From positions 1 to 64,000 of the forward strand of contig JAJPGZ010000003.1 of assembly GCA_021325495.1 (NCBI GenBank): a stretch of DNA of 64,000 bases. Direction: 5' to 3'. Shown piece after piece: positions 1-10,160 of the stretch (positions are counted from its first letter, which is position 1; every line of letters starts with the position of its first letter). The stretch is from Spartobacteria bacterium. GTDB taxonomy: Bacteria > Verrucomicrobiota > Verrucomicrobiia > Chthoniobacterales > UBA10450. The translations under genes were made by a program, and so were the position numbers. The notes under the pieces were generated by a model. That model was given only the letters and a program-made list of their open reading frames with translations, did not search any database and was not told where the DNA came from.

Positions 1-1128
<1,128 letters not shown>

Positions 1129-1171
1129 CATCGCTACGCTAAAGGCGAAAATGAAAAGGCAAAAGTAAAAT

Positions 1172-1238
1172 TGCAGGGCGGCGATTACGCGCCGCCGTTT
1201 TTCACCGCAACGGCGGCGGCCAAGATGGCCGCCCTACA
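1172..1238. repeat. REP pair of the TGTAGGGCGGC family
   Basis: Two GC-rich hairpins lie in inverted arrangement: GGGCGGCG-ATTAC-GCGCCGCC and GGCGGCCA-AGA-TGGCCGCC. The outer ends are TGCAGGGCGGC and GCCGCCCTACA. The sequence closely matches the REPs on both sides of the RAYT gene at 31251-31706, so this is probably a copy of that family. It lies between the thiC riboswitch and the next gene. Confidence 0.8.
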
Positions 1239-1271
1239 AATGAAGATGTCGATCTTGCCTAACGAACGCGA

Positions 1272-1712
1272 CTATTTCGCCGCGGCCGTTTGCTTCACGT
1301 TGGTGTGGAAAATCGCCAGCCAATCGTTGCCCTCTTTTTTCCAAACCGAGCCGGCGTTCATGCTGCCGGAAGCATCCTTGCCATCATACGTCCCTTCGAC
1401 TTTCACGACGTAGGTCGTAACGATCACGTCCTTTTCGTCGGAGAAGGTTTTAAAATCGCTGATGCTAAACGATTTCATGTCCCACTTTTTCATGTCGGAC
1501 AATTCCTTGGCCATATCGGAAACGCCTTCGTCGTAAACACCCTTGAAATCCTTATCGACAACTTTTTGGAATCCGGCCGCGTCTTTGTCTTTGAACGATT
1601 GCCAGGCCGCCGTTTCTTTGGCCTTGATCGCGTCCGTGTCGGCACCGGCTGCGAGGCTGATCACCGTCATTGCGAAAAACACTGCGACTGAATAGCTGAT
1701 GTATTTTTTCAT
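1272..1712 (-). CDS. Small secreted SnoaL/DUF4440-like protein
   Basis: The product of about 146 residues begins with a signal peptide (MKKYISYSVAVFFAMTVISL, cleavage likely after AAGA). The ATG at 1712 is preceded by AAGGA at good spacing, so I prefer it to an upstream ATG at 1772. The mature part (KETAAWQSFKDKDAAGFQ ... GVSDMAKELSDMKKW ... GSVWKKEGNDWLAIFHTN) has the pattern of NTF2-like DUF4440 domains: a helical start, then a strand rich in W and F ending in WLAIFHTN. Substrate or role is not known. It is likely periplasmic. Downstream of its stop lies an R1-R2 composite at 1247-1265. Confidence 0.6.
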   Translation of the reverse strand: MKKYISYSVAVFFAMTVISLAAGADTDAIKAKETAAWQSFKDKDAAGFQKVVDKDFKGVYDEGVSDMAKELSDMKKWDMKSFSISDFKTFSDEKDVIVTTYVVKVEGTYDGKDASGSMNAGSVWKKEGNDWLAIFHTNVKQTAAAK

Positions 1713-1820
1713 TAATCCTTTCGGTTCAACTGCGTGAAGTCCGACAGTGAGGGCGTTGGTTAGGCAGGTCAATGCTTAAACCAACAGCGATTGTCGATCT
1801 TCCGAGATGTCGATCCCGCC

Positions 1821-4094
1821 TTAGGTCATGCCTAACGACTCCATCGTGGGCTGATCGATGGCGGCCGTGGCCTCGAGTTGATTGTCCATTTGGAATTGGG
1901 CCAAGGCTTCGCGCGTCTTCGGGCCTAACAATCCATCGACTTCGCCGTCCTGATAGTAGCCAAGTTCCTGCAAGGCCGCCTGGACATTGGCCACGACCTG
2001 ATCGGGCCGCAGATTATTGAAGGCATAGATCGGCCCATCGTAAGGATAAAACGCCGCCGACTCGTCGTAACCCCACGCCGGAAACCAGTAGTTCCCTCTC
2101 CTATAATAGTAACCGCCACTGACGAGCACGATGTCGGCGCCGTGATGCTGCTGCCACCAACCGCGGTCGTGCCATTCCGATTTGTAGGTTTTGAACACGA
2201 CGTATTTCGGTCCCTTCCAGTTCTGGCTTTCCGGAATCCGATTTCCGGCGACGAATTTTACGCTGACGATGTTCTGCTGCGGCTTCGAGGGCAGGACAAC
2301 GTTACGGGTTTTGAACTTAAAGTTTTGCGGTTTGTGGCGAACGACGTGCGGGCTGTTGGTGAAACTGTTCGCGCCGATGTTTCCGGTAATCGGCCCGTTC
2401 GCTGCCGTATTCGTGCCGGTGTTTCCGGTAATCGGCCCGTTCGCCGCCGTATTCGTACCGGTCTTTCCGGTAATCGGCCCGTTCGCCGCCGTATTCGTAC
2501 CGGTGTTTCCGGTGATCGGCGCGTTCGCTACCGTGTTCGTGTCGCTCGTACCGCCCATCTTTTGCTTCGCTAACAGATAATTCTGGTCGGCATCCTTGGC
2601 GGCTTGCTGTAACTGCGGATTGTTAGGGTCGTTCTTTAATGCGTTCTGCGCATTTGCGGCGGCGACCTGCGCCTTGTACGCCCCAACCATTAGCTCCGGC
2701 GTGGTGTGATTAGCCGCGGCCTCCGCCGTTAGGCCGTTCAACATCGACATGTCGGTGGGATATCCGCTGTTCGGATGAGTCTGGACCCACATTTTCCATG
2801 CGTCGGTATTCGTGCCGGCGGTAGCGGTGTTTTGAGTCACAACGGGATTGCCGTTGATGTCTTTCGTCGCTGTGGCGTTGCCGCCGCCCGCGTTATTGCC
2901 AGCCGTACCGGTGTTGATGCCGGCGCCGAAGACACCATTCTGCGCTGGGTCCTGCGTGGCGTTTGCGTTGCCCGTGTTTCCGGCGTTGCCCGTGTTACCT
3001 GTCTTGCCAGCGTTGCCGAGGACGCCGGCGTCTTTCGCATCTTGCAGTGTCTTAAATGCGTTCGCATTGGCCCTCTGATCGATTATTGGATTACCGTTCT
3101 CGTCTTTCAGGCCCGTCGCATTGCCACCAGCATTACCCGCGTTTCCGGCGTTGGCAGCGTTGGCGGCGTCCTTCGCCATATTCTGCTTTACGAAATCGAC
3201 GAAGTCTGGGGGCTTGCCGGCGTTGCCGGCATTGTTCGCATTTACGCCGGCCGCGTTGGCGTCTTTCAAAGTCTCTGCCGTGGTCGCACCAGCGCGTTGA
3301 TCGATGACCGGATTTCCGTTTTCGTCCTTGAGGCCAGTGTCGTTAGTGCCTCCGGCATTTCCAAGCTTCTGACGGCTCGCGTCATCTTCTGCGTTTCCGG
3401 CGTTAATCGTATTCGGTTTAACCGCCATCATGTTTTTCTGCGTATCGGTCAGCGCGGGCGTCTTCCCGACAGTCATTCCACCACCAGCGCCGTTTTCCCC
3501 CCAACTCCGCACTCCCGCATTACCGGTTCCACCGGTGCCTGCATCGCCCGTGTTTCCGGCAGTTGGGGTGGCGTGAACTGTTGTCCCCCACGCCCGCATT
3601 CCCGGAGCACCGGCGTCGCCTGTGTTACCGGTGTTCGTCTTGTTCGTCGTAGTAACGCCGCCAGCATTCCCGGCATTGGCGTTTGCGGCGTCCGTTTGCC
3701 TAACGACCTTGTTAATCGGTGCGACGGTGGCGGTGGGATTCCCGCTGGCGGTGTTCTGTAAGTTCTTGCCACGACCATGGTGCGGGCCCGACCCGCCAAC
3801 GCTGTTTGTGTTCGTCGTCGCGTTATCCCCGTCAGCGTTTTTTCCTTTGCGCCTTTTGCCGAAAGTGTCGTCGCTGTTTGCGCTACTCGCATTATTAAAG
3901 GCGCCGGCGTTATTTCGTTTGTTTCCTCGGCCCGCTTTCCCAGCGTTTTGATTGGCCGTACTTCCCTGGTTGTTAGTCGCCGCAGCGTTGTTTGTCTGGT
4001 TGTTCTTCTTCTTTTTCGGCGATGCGGTGGGAGTTTGGGCGAACACCGCGCCGCCCAGCGACAAACAACAAATCAGAGTCAGGAATGCTTTCAT
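1821..4094 (-). CDS. Large low-complexity (Asn/Ala/Gly/Thr-rich) secreted protein with C-terminal peptidoglycan-binding domain
   Basis: The ATG at 4094 follows a strong TAGGAGG site and starts a signal peptide (MKAFLTLICCLSLGGAVFA). About 500 residues of Asn/Ala/Gly/Thr-rich sequence follow, dominated by NAG and NTG triplets. There are near-duplicate blocks around LKDENGNPVIDQRA and four 14-residue tandem repeats (GPITGNTGTNTAAN type; DNA about 2381-2530, 42-bp period). The C terminus has a W/Y-rich segment (WHDRGWWQQHHGADIVLVSG) and a PG_binding_1-like domain (VQAALQELGYYQDGEVDGLL ... TREALAQFQ). I infer a cell-envelope protein anchored through the C terminus. The repeat body matches no family I recognise. 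No R1 copy falls in this gene. Confidence 0.7.
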   Translation of the reverse strand: MKAFLTLICCLSLGGAVFAQTPTASPKKKKNNQTNNAAATNNQGSTANQNAGKAGRGNKRNNAGAFNNASSANSDDTFGKRRKGKNADGDNATTNTNSVGGSGPHHGRGKNLQNTASGNPTATVAPINKVVRQTDAANANAGNAGGVTTTNKTNTGNTGDAGAPGMRAWGTTVHATPTAGNTGDAGTGGTGNAGVRSWGENGAGGGMTVGKTPALTDTQKNMMAVKPNTINAGNAEDDASRQKLGNAGGTNDTGLKDENGNPVIDQRAGATTAETLKDANAAGVNANNAGNAGKPPDFVDFVKQNMAKDAANAANAGNAGNAGGNATGLKDENGNPIIDQRANANAFKTLQDAKDAGVLGNAGKTGNTGNAGNTGNANATQDPAQNGVFGAGINTGTAGNNAGGGNATATKDINGNPVVTQNTATAGTNTDAWKMWVQTHPNSGYPTDMSMLNGLTAEAAANHTTPELMVGAYKAQVAAANAQNALKNDPNNPQLQQAAKDADQNYLLAKQKMGGTSDTNTVANAPITGNTGTNTAANGPITGKTGTNTAANGPITGNTGTNTAANGPITGNIGANSFTNSPHVVRHKPQNFKFKTRNVVLPSKPQQNIVSVKFVAGNRIPESQNWKGPKYVVFKTYKSEWHDRGWWQQHHGADIVLVSGGYYYRRGNYWFPAWGYDESAAFYPYDGPIYAFNNLRPDQVVANVQAALQELGYYQDGEVDGLLGPKTREALAQFQMDNQLEATAAIDQPTMESLGMT

Positions 4095-4232
4095 AAATAT
4101 TTGCCTCCTATAATCTTCAGGGTATCGGGCGGCGCTATCAGCGCGCAAGCTCTAACGTAGGGCTTCGCCTCACCTACCCCAGTCCGCGCACTAAGAACAA
4201 AGATCGACGCGCGGGAGCTTTCGTTGTCGATC

Positions 4233-5408
4233 TTACCAGAGCGTCATCGTCGGCTCGGCGATGGCGGGGTCTTGCAACTTGATGTCGACCGGAAACAAAT
4301 CGTCCGATTGCTTTCGTCGCAGCGCCGCCGCGTAGTCGCGCACGAGCAACGGGCGTTGTTTGCGATCGGCTAACGAGCGGTAATTGTCGACCCCCATGCT
4401 GATCGCGAGCGCGAGTTTCGTTCGATAATCTTTGTTCGCGATCTGTTGCGCTTCGTGCGTTTCGGTCATGAAGCCGCCTTCGATTAATACCGCCGGCACT
4501 TTCGTTAGGCGTAAAACGGCGAAGCGCGCGCGCTTAATTCCACGATCGACATCGGCGATGTGGCCGAGCATCGAATGATAAATGCACGACGAAAGCTCGA
4601 GACTTTGGGCATCGACGTGCGTGCCGTTCTGATCGTTGAGCGCACTCACCTGCACCCAATCTTCATGCGTAGACGGCGCGCCAAGGGGCGTGAGCGAAAA
4701 AATTTCGAGACCGTTCGCGGCGTCGTTGTAGTCGGTCGCGTTGAAATGAATGCTCACGAAAATTGAGTCCGGCGCCGTGTTCGCGATGCGCGCGCGCACT
4801 TCGAGCGGGACGAAGTAATCGCCTTCCCGCGTCATGAGCACGCGAAAACCTTTCGCTTGCAGAAGCGGTCGCAACTGGCGCGCGACATCGAGCGCGTAAT
4901 CCTTTTCACATCCGTAATTGCTGCACGCGCCCTTGTCGTAACCGCCATGCCCGGGATCGAGCACGACCGTCTTTATCTTTCCGACGTTCGGGATCATGTG
5001 CGGACGCAGCTGCGGCTCGATCGTTTTCGCAAGATCGAGCCGCGAGACGAGCAGCTTGCCGTCTTTTTGCGCGGCCGGAAAGGAAAGCCAATTGCGCGCG
5101 CCGTTAATCATGACTTCACGACTGCCGAGGGCGAACTCGAGCTCGTCCTTGCCATTGTCGATCTTTGTCCGAGCCGGACTGGCCTCCTTGTCGATCTTGC
5201 CTTCATCCAGCCTAACCGGCGCCGGAAACCCGTAGAACTTGGCAATGTTCTCGAGCGTGACGTAATCGTGACCATCCACTTTCACGATCTGCCACGGACT
5301 GGCCGCAAAGGCGGTGGTCGCGAGCAAAAACAAAAACGCCCCTAACGACACACGCGTCCTTGCGCGCAAAAGCGAATGACAGAATGGAAAATGATTCACC
5401 GGAAGCAT
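4233..5408 (-). CDS. N-acetylmuramoyl-L-alanine amidase (Amidase_3 family)
   Basis: This is a zinc amidase that cleaves the bond between MurNAc and the stem peptide in the periplasm. The Amidase_3 domain is complete: VVLDPGHGGYDKGAC (first zinc His), GCEKDYALDVARQL (zinc Glu), SIFVSIHFNA (second His) and VLIEGGFMTE (catalytic Glu). An N-terminal signal peptide (VSLGAFLFLLATTAFAA) is preceded by basic residues if translation starts at ATG 5408; GTG 5351, preceded by AAGGA, is an alternative. A domain of about 90 residues containing VDGHDYVTLENIAKFYGF precedes the catalytic domain. The stop codon overlaps an R1 motif (TAAGATCGACA). It diverges from the frameshifted TonB-like gene. Confidence 0.88.
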   Translation of the reverse strand: MLPVNHFPFCHSLLRARTRVSLGAFLFLLATTAFAASPWQIVKVDGHDYVTLENIAKFYGFPAPVRLDEGKIDKEASPARTKIDNGKDELEFALGSREVMINGARNWLSFPAAQKDGKLLVSRLDLAKTIEPQLRPHMIPNVGKIKTVVLDPGHGGYDKGACSNYGCEKDYALDVARQLRPLLQAKGFRVLMTREGDYFVPLEVRARIANTAPDSIFVSIHFNATDYNDAANGLEIFSLTPLGAPSTHEDWVQVSALNDQNGTHVDAQSLELSSCIYHSMLGHIADVDRGIKRARFAVLRLTKVPAVLIEGGFMTETHEAQQIANKDYRTKLALAISMGVDNYRSLADRKQRPLLVRDYAAALRRKQSDDLFPVDIKLQDPAIAEPTMTLW

Positions 5409-5417
5409 GTGAAGCGT

Positions 5418-6196
5418 ATGACAGACGAACCGCTCTCTTTGTTTATTCGTAATCGATCTGTTCTGCGGTCTTGCCTGGCCGCAGCTATTTTCTTCACCAC
5501 GGCGTCGCTTTGCGCGCGCGCGGAAAACCTTCCCGACATGCGGCCGGCGCTCGTGGGCACGATGAAGAATGCGCTCGTAAATCGAATCGACACGCAGGCG
5601 CTCATGCGCAAAGGCGTGCAGCACGCCGCGGTGATGTTCCATACTTGGATTCGGCCTTCGGGCAGCACGTTCCGTTACTCCGTCTACGGCGGCACTCCCG
5701 GTTCCGAACCATTGCGTGAAGAAGTCCGCCGCCAGATCCAAGAATCGGTGTTTATTCCAGCGGTATACGGTCACCACTATCTCTACTCGACCTTTGACGG
5801 GACGGTTACATTCTCAGTGATCGATGGAAAGCCGCATCTGCGCGTCTATGCCACCCAGGAGAAATCAGAAATGGCCGAGGGACATGATTTCATCTCGCCG
5901 CAGGTGGTATTTCTCCCGAATCACCGCTACGACCGCGTTGATTATCCTTCCGGGTCCTGGGTCACGGAAGAAAAGCCGGGGACGGTCGATATTGAATTGT
6001 CCGTTGATGCGAAGGGCACCATTAAAAACGTGCGTGCGCTCAGCGAAATCCACCCGGAAAGAAATTCGGGGAGACTGCTATCAAGTCCATTCGCAACTGC
6101 ACGTTCCTGCCCGCATTCCGAAATGGGCGTCCCGTCGATTCGACCGTTCATTATACCTTTCTGTTTATTCCAAGTAACTTTCAATGGGCGCCCTAG
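5418..6196 (+). pseudogene. TonB-C-like secreted protein, frameshifted near 6060
   Basis: ATG 5418 begins a signal peptide (RSCLAAAIFFTTASLCARA). The first frame runs through GTVDIELSVDAKGTIKNVRA, the start of a TonB C-terminal fold, and then loses similarity after HPERNSG. The -1 frame from about 6062 to TAG 6196 completes the fold: KFGETAIKSIRNCTFLPAFR, then NGRPVDSTVHYTFLF. Restoring one A in the A-rich run near 6057-6064 would join them (HPEKKFGE). This is either a recent single-base deletion or a sequencing error. An intact gene would encode about 260 residues. The first frame otherwise runs on to about 6335 with no TonB-like sequence. Confidence 0.75.
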
Positions 6197-6489
6197 CGGC
6201 CGGTTGAACGCCCGAAAATCGTCCCGAACTCGGGACGAGAAAATCCCGAAGCCGGTACATTTCTTTTATCGCTCGAACCGCAGAATCGTTTCTAAGTTCA
6301 TGATCAACAGCGATATCATTCGGATACAAAATTAGTGGCACATCGCTTGCATTAGCTCGCCCCATTCCGAACTCAACCGCGCCGGAATTTCGGAATCATT
6401 TCCACTTCCGGCTTCACTCAATCCACAATCTGACGCGCGAACGAGCAGTTGCCTTCTCGTTCGTTCGGCCTATTTCTGTCATTCCACTT
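6197..6489. other. Intergenic region with a perfect palindrome
   Basis: No gene is supported in this stretch of about 290 bases. It holds a perfect 9-bp inverted repeat with a 2-nt centre (TCGTCCCGA-AC-TCGGGACGA, 6219-6238), either a short terminator-like hairpin or an operator. The rest should carry the promoter for the M13 peptidase; I cannot place -35/-10 boxes confidently. No R1 or R2 copy is present. Confidence 0.45.
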
Positions 6490-8679
6490 ATGATCAAGAA
6501 CTCGTTCATCACCGTTGCATTGAGCTTCGCTTGCGCATTGTCGATCTTCGCGCAATCGGAACCGCAAAAATCCGCTGCGCCCATGGCCAGCCAAACGCCG
6601 CCGCCCAATATTCACGACGCCGGCAAACCAGCGAATGATAAAGCTCCGCCGCCAGCGACTTCGCCCGCTGAAGGCTCGACTAGCGCGCAGGCAAAAACCC
6701 AGGCCGACGCGGACAAAAATGCGCCGCCGATCGACAAGAATAATTTCGATGAGTCGGTAAAACCCGGTGATGACTTTTTCACTTATTCCAATGGCGGTTG
6801 GCTCAAGCGCAACCCGATTCCGCCGGATCAATCGCGTTGGGGAAGTTTCAACGTTCTGATTGAAAAGAATAACGACGCCCTTCACGACATCGCGGACAAA
6901 GCCGTGCAGACCGCGACCACGCAGAAGGCCGATCCCGAAACGCAAAAAGTCGCCGATTACTATGCGAGCGGCATGGACGAGGCGGCGATCAACTCCGCCA
7001 AAGCCGAGCCGCTGGCGGACGAGATGAAACGCATCGATGCGATCAAAGATCGACAAGGTGTGCTGAGCGAGATCGCGCATTTGCACCGGATAGGCGTGAC
7101 TTCGTTGTTTGGATTCACGTCGGGTCAGGACGACAAAAACAGCACCATGGTTATTTCGCAGGCCTACCAGAGCGGCCTCGGATTACCCGATCGCGATTAT
7201 TATACGAAGACGGACGAGGCCTCGAAAAAGATTCGCGATCAATATCTCGATCATGTCACGAAGATGTTGACGCTGGCCGGCGCCGATGCGGCCAAAGCAA
7301 AAGCGTCCGCCGGAAAAATCATGGCCATGGAAACGGAATTGGCCAAAGCGTCGCGCACGAAGGTCGAGCTGCGCGATCCGCAAAAGAATTACAACAAGAT
7401 GAAGACCGACGGCTTGCAGAAGTTGACTCCCGATTTCAAGTGGGCCGATTATTTCAAGGAACTAAACCTGGCCGACGCCGGCGATATCAATGTCGGCCAA
7501 CCTGACTTCTTCAAGGGCGCCAATAAAGTTTTCACCACGACGTCGATCGATGATTGGAAGGATTATTTCCGTTGGCATTTGATCCACGCGGGCGCGAGCG
7601 AGCTCTCCCAGGAATTTGTCGATGAAGATTTCAACTTCTTTGGGAAAACGCTGACCGGCGCGCAGGAGCTGAAGCCGCGCTGGAAACGCGTGATTTCTTC
7701 CACCGATTCGTCGTTAGGCGAAGCGCTCGGCAAACTCTATGTCGCCGATTATTTCCCGCCGCAGGCGAAAGCGCGCGCCGATGAATTGGTCGGCAATGTT
7801 CGCGGCGCAATGGGCGACGCAATCAAGAATTGCGCCTGGATGGACGACAAGACAAAGCAGGCCGCGCTGAAGAAACTCACCGCCATCACGGTCAAGATCG
7901 GCTACCCGGACAAGTGGCGTGACTACTCCGCGCTCAAGATCGAGCGCGGCTCTTATTTCGCGAACGCGATGCGCGCCTCCATGTTCGAGGTTGATCGTTT
8001 GCTCAAGAAAATCGGCAAACCGGTCGATCGCAGCGAATGGGGCATGACGCCGCCGACGGTGAACGCGTATTACAATCCGAATCTCAATGAGATCGTCTTT
8101 CCGGCGGGAATTTTGCAACCGCCATTCTTCTTCGCTGACGGCGACGACGGAGTGAATTATGGCGGCATTGGTGGCGTGATCGCGCACGAAATTACCCATG
8201 GCTTCGACGACCAGGGCCGACAGTACGATGAAGTCGGGAATTTGCGCGAGTGGTGGACACCCGCATCGGCGCAGAAATACAAGGAACGCGCCGCCAAAAT
8301 CGTGAAGCAGTATTCGGAATACGAGCCGTTGCCCGGATTGCACATCAACGGCGAACTGACGCAGGGTGAAAATATCGCCGACGATGGCGGCGTGAAGATC
8401 GCATTCGCGGCGTTGAAAAAAGCGCTCGCGAATAAACCGCAGGAAAAGATCGACGGGTTTACTCCCGAACAACGATTTTTCCTCGGCTGGGCGCAAGTCT
8501 GGCGCGCGAATACTCGTGACGAAGTGCTGAAGTTGCGCCTCATCACCGATCCACACTCGCCCGCGAAATATCGCTGCAATGGTCCGCTCTCGAACACGCC
8601 GGAATTTCAGAAGGCGTTCGATTTACCGGATGGTTGCCCGATGGTGCGCCCGCCGGACAAGCGCGTAACGATCTGGTAA
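6490..8679 (+). CDS. M13 family zinc endopeptidase (neprilysin/PepO-like)
   Basis: The 729-residue secreted metallopeptidase has an N-terminal signal peptide (LSFACALSIFAQS). A Pro/Ala-rich linker follows to about residue 75, then the M13 N-terminal domain (FDESVKPGDDFFTYSNGGWL). The catalytic part has HEITH at 566-570 (zinc His and catalytic Glu), GENIADDGG at 626-634 with the third zinc ligand Glu627, and NAYYNPNLNEIVFPAGILQP. It ends with the family signature KYRCNGPLSNTPEFQKAF and a terminal TIW. Length fits the family. It acts on peptides in the periplasm. An R1 motif overlaps the stop codon (TAAGATCGACA). The convergent epimerase gene ends 11 bp away. Confidence 0.95.
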   Translation: MIKNSFITVALSFACALSIFAQSEPQKSAAPMASQTPPPNIHDAGKPANDKAPPPATSPAEGSTSAQAKTQADADKNAPPIDKNNFDESVKPGDDFFTYSNGGWLKRNPIPPDQSRWGSFNVLIEKNNDALHDIADKAVQTATTQKADPETQKVADYYASGMDEAAINSAKAEPLADEMKRIDAIKDRQGVLSEIAHLHRIGVTSLFGFTSGQDDKNSTMVISQAYQSGLGLPDRDYYTKTDEASKKIRDQYLDHVTKMLTLAGADAAKAKASAGKIMAMETELAKASRTKVELRDPQKNYNKMKTDGLQKLTPDFKWADYFKELNLADAGDINVGQPDFFKGANKVFTTTSIDDWKDYFRWHLIHAGASELSQEFVDEDFNFFGKTLTGAQELKPRWKRVISSTDSSLGEALGKLYVADYFPPQAKARADELVGNVRGAMGDAIKNCAWMDDKTKQAALKKLTAITVKIGYPDKWRDYSALKIERGSYFANAMRASMFEVDRLLKKIGKPVDRSEWGMTPPTVNAYYNPNLNEIVFPAGILQPPFFFADGDDGVNYGGIGGVIAHEITHGFDDQGRQYDEVGNLREWWTPASAQKYKERAAKIVKQYSEYEPLPGLHINGELTQGENIADDGGVKIAFAALKKALANKPQEKIDGFTPEQRFFLGWAQVWRANTRDEVLKLRLITDPHSPAKYRCNGPLSNTPEFQKAFDLPDGCPMVRPPDKRVTIW

Positions 8680-8690
8680 GATCGACATCT

Positions 8691-9746
8691 TTATTCGCGC
8701 GGCGCGACCTGGAGACCGAAAGGTTCCGGCGCGTCGGCGAATGAAAGAATTCCATTCTGCATTGTCACGCCGCGGAATGGATCGTTGCTGACTAACAAAT
8801 TGCCGTCGAGGTCGAGCCAGTCCGCCAGCTCGGCCAAATGCGCAGCGGCGGAAGTGCGAATACTCGATTGCACCATGCTCCCAATCATTGTCTTCAACCC
8901 GAGTCGTCGCGCCGCGCGCAACGCTTCGAGCGCGCGCATCACGCCGCCCGTTTTCGTCAGCTTCACATTCACGCCGTGAAAACATTCCGCGCAACGTTCG
9001 GCGTCGCCCGCGTTCATGTACGACTCGTCTGCTACGATCGGCATCGGCGACCGCGCTTTCAGCCACGCGAAATCTTCCGGCGAATTTGTCGCTGGCATCG
9101 GCTGCTCGATAAATTCGATATGTCGATCTTGCGCGAATTCTTCGATGTGACGCAGCGCTTCCTCCTTCGTCGTCCAGGCCTCGTTCGCGTCGATGCGTAA
9201 AGTTTTTTCCGGCGCCGCTTCGCGCAACGCCGCGAGATCTGCGAGATCGTTAGGCGATCCTACCTTTAATTTCAAAATCGGATACGCCGCCACTTCTTCA
9301 GTCTTGGCCCGAATCTCCGCCGGCTCGTCAATGCCGATGCTGATCGAGCTGACATGTTTCCCTTCCGTGAATTTCAGTCCGAGAAATTCATGCAGCGGCT
9401 TCTTTGCTTTCTTGGCCGCGCCATCGGCCAGCGCGATGTTCACCGCGCCTTTGGCCGAGTAATTGTTAGGCGCAATTAATTCGATGTAGCGCCGGCTCGA
9501 TTCCAAGTCATCGAAGCTCAGGCGTACCTTGTCGATCTTGCGCAGAAACTCGAGACACGTGTCCGCATTCTCGCCGTATCGCAACGAAGGCGCCGCTTCG
9601 CCGTAACCGATCACAACGTCTTCATCGCGCACTTCGAGCAAAACAATCGGCGAAATACTTTTCCCACCCGCCTGCTGGCTCGTCGCAATCGTCCAGTTAT
9701 GGATGAGCTTCAGATCGAATCGGCGGAACGTCAGCTGTAGCGGCAT
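8691..9746 (-). CDS. Dipeptide (L-Ala-D/L-Glu) epimerase-like enolase-superfamily enzyme
   Basis: This 351-residue muconate-lactonizing/mandelate-racemase type enzyme has an N-terminal capping domain and a TIM barrel. Visible motifs are LKLKVG (catalytic KxK), LRIDANEAWT (metal Asp), HIEFIEQP (metal Glu), PIVADESYM (metal Asp), and VNVKLTKTGG (second catalytic Lys). This order fits YcjG-type L-Ala-D/L-Glu epimerases, which act in murein peptide recycling; the nearby amidase is consistent with that. Exact dipeptide specificity is inferred. The start ATG overlaps the TAA of the upstream TPR gene (TAATG), so the two are probably translationally coupled. Confidence 0.85.
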   Translation of the reverse strand: MPLQLTFRRFDLKLIHNWTIATSQQAGGKSISPIVLLEVRDEDVVIGYGEAAPSLRYGENADTCLEFLRKIDKVRLSFDDLESSRRYIELIAPNNYSAKGAVNIALADGAAKKAKKPLHEFLGLKFTEGKHVSSISIGIDEPAEIRAKTEEVAAYPILKLKVGSPNDLADLAALREAAPEKTLRIDANEAWTTKEEALRHIEEFAQDRHIEFIEQPMPATNSPEDFAWLKARSPMPIVADESYMNAGDAERCAECFHGVNVKLTKTGGVMRALEALRAARRLGLKTMIGSMVQSSIRTSAAAHLAELADWLDLDGNLLVSNDPFRGVTMQNGILSFADAPEPFGLQVAPRE

Positions 9747-10078
9747 TACTCTTTTGCGATCTTTCCGCCCCAGCTCAAAATCTTCGCCTTCGTTCCAGCC
9801 GCTTCCGCTTCCTTGATCTTACCGGCGCGATTGTAGAACAACGATAGACTTGTCCAGCCGATTTGGTCGTTAGGCTGCAGTTCCACCGCTTTTTTCCCCG
9901 CATCGATGGCTTCCTCGAATTTTCCAATTTTCATCAACGCCATCCCGAGCGCGTGCCAGCCGTCGAAGAATGTTGGATCGACATCGACGCATTGCCGGTA
10001 CTTTTCGACCGCGCTTTCAAGTTCGCCGATCGCGAGATCGCCATTCGCGTCGTCGAAAATTTCGTCACGCGTCTGCAC
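9746..10078 (-). CDS. Small TPR-repeat protein
   Basis: About 110 residues from GTG 10078 (VQTRDEIFDDANGDL). Three TPR-like helical pairs are visible: AIGELESAVEKYRQCVDVDP, WHALGMALMKIGKFEEAIDA, and WTSLSLFYNRAGKIKEAEAA. The frame is open further upstream to 10303, but that extension only translates a REP palindrome and the antisense of the neighbouring ppiD end, so I reject it. TPR domains mediate protein binding; the partner is unknown. The gene overlaps the epimerase start by one base. Confidence 0.7.
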   Translation of the reverse strand: MQTRDEIFDDANGDLAIGELESAVEKYRQCVDVDPTFFDGWHALGMALMKIGKFEEAIDAGKKAVELQPNDQIGWTSLSLFYNRAGKIKEAEAAGTKAKILSWGGKIAKE

Positions 10079-10092
10079 TTCAACAAAATACT

Positions 10093-10159
10093 GGAGGGAC
10101 GCGCTCTGTCGCGTCCCAAGCTTAAAAGAAATTTGGGACGACACCGAGGTCGTCCCTCC
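10093..10159. repeat. REP-like palindrome pair between ppiD-like and TPR genes
   Basis: Two palindromes with mirrored outer ends: GGAGGGACGCG-CTCTG-TCGCGTCCC, and GGGACGAC-ACCGAG-GTCGTCCCTCC. They are separated by about 17 bases of AT-richer sequence. The arrangement (two inverted hairpins sharing GGAGGGAC ends) matches a bacterial interspersed mosaic element but differs in sequence from the TGTAGGGCGGC family. Confidence 0.7.
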
Positions 10160-10160
10160 A

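Noticed and set aside
2381-2530. Possible CRISPR-like array of regular 42-bp repeats
   Set aside because: The units are contiguous, without unique spacers, and read in frame as a 14-residue protein repeat.
2775-3761. Long open frame on the plus strand, 328 residues
   Set aside because: It is the antisense shadow of the low-complexity minus-strand gene; Val/Gly/Arg-rich sequence with no family or ribosome-binding site.
4141-4185. GTAGGGCTTCGCCTCACCTAC near the start of the low-complexity gene as another REP
   Set aside because: Only a short imperfect stem with no matching second hairpin; too weak to call.
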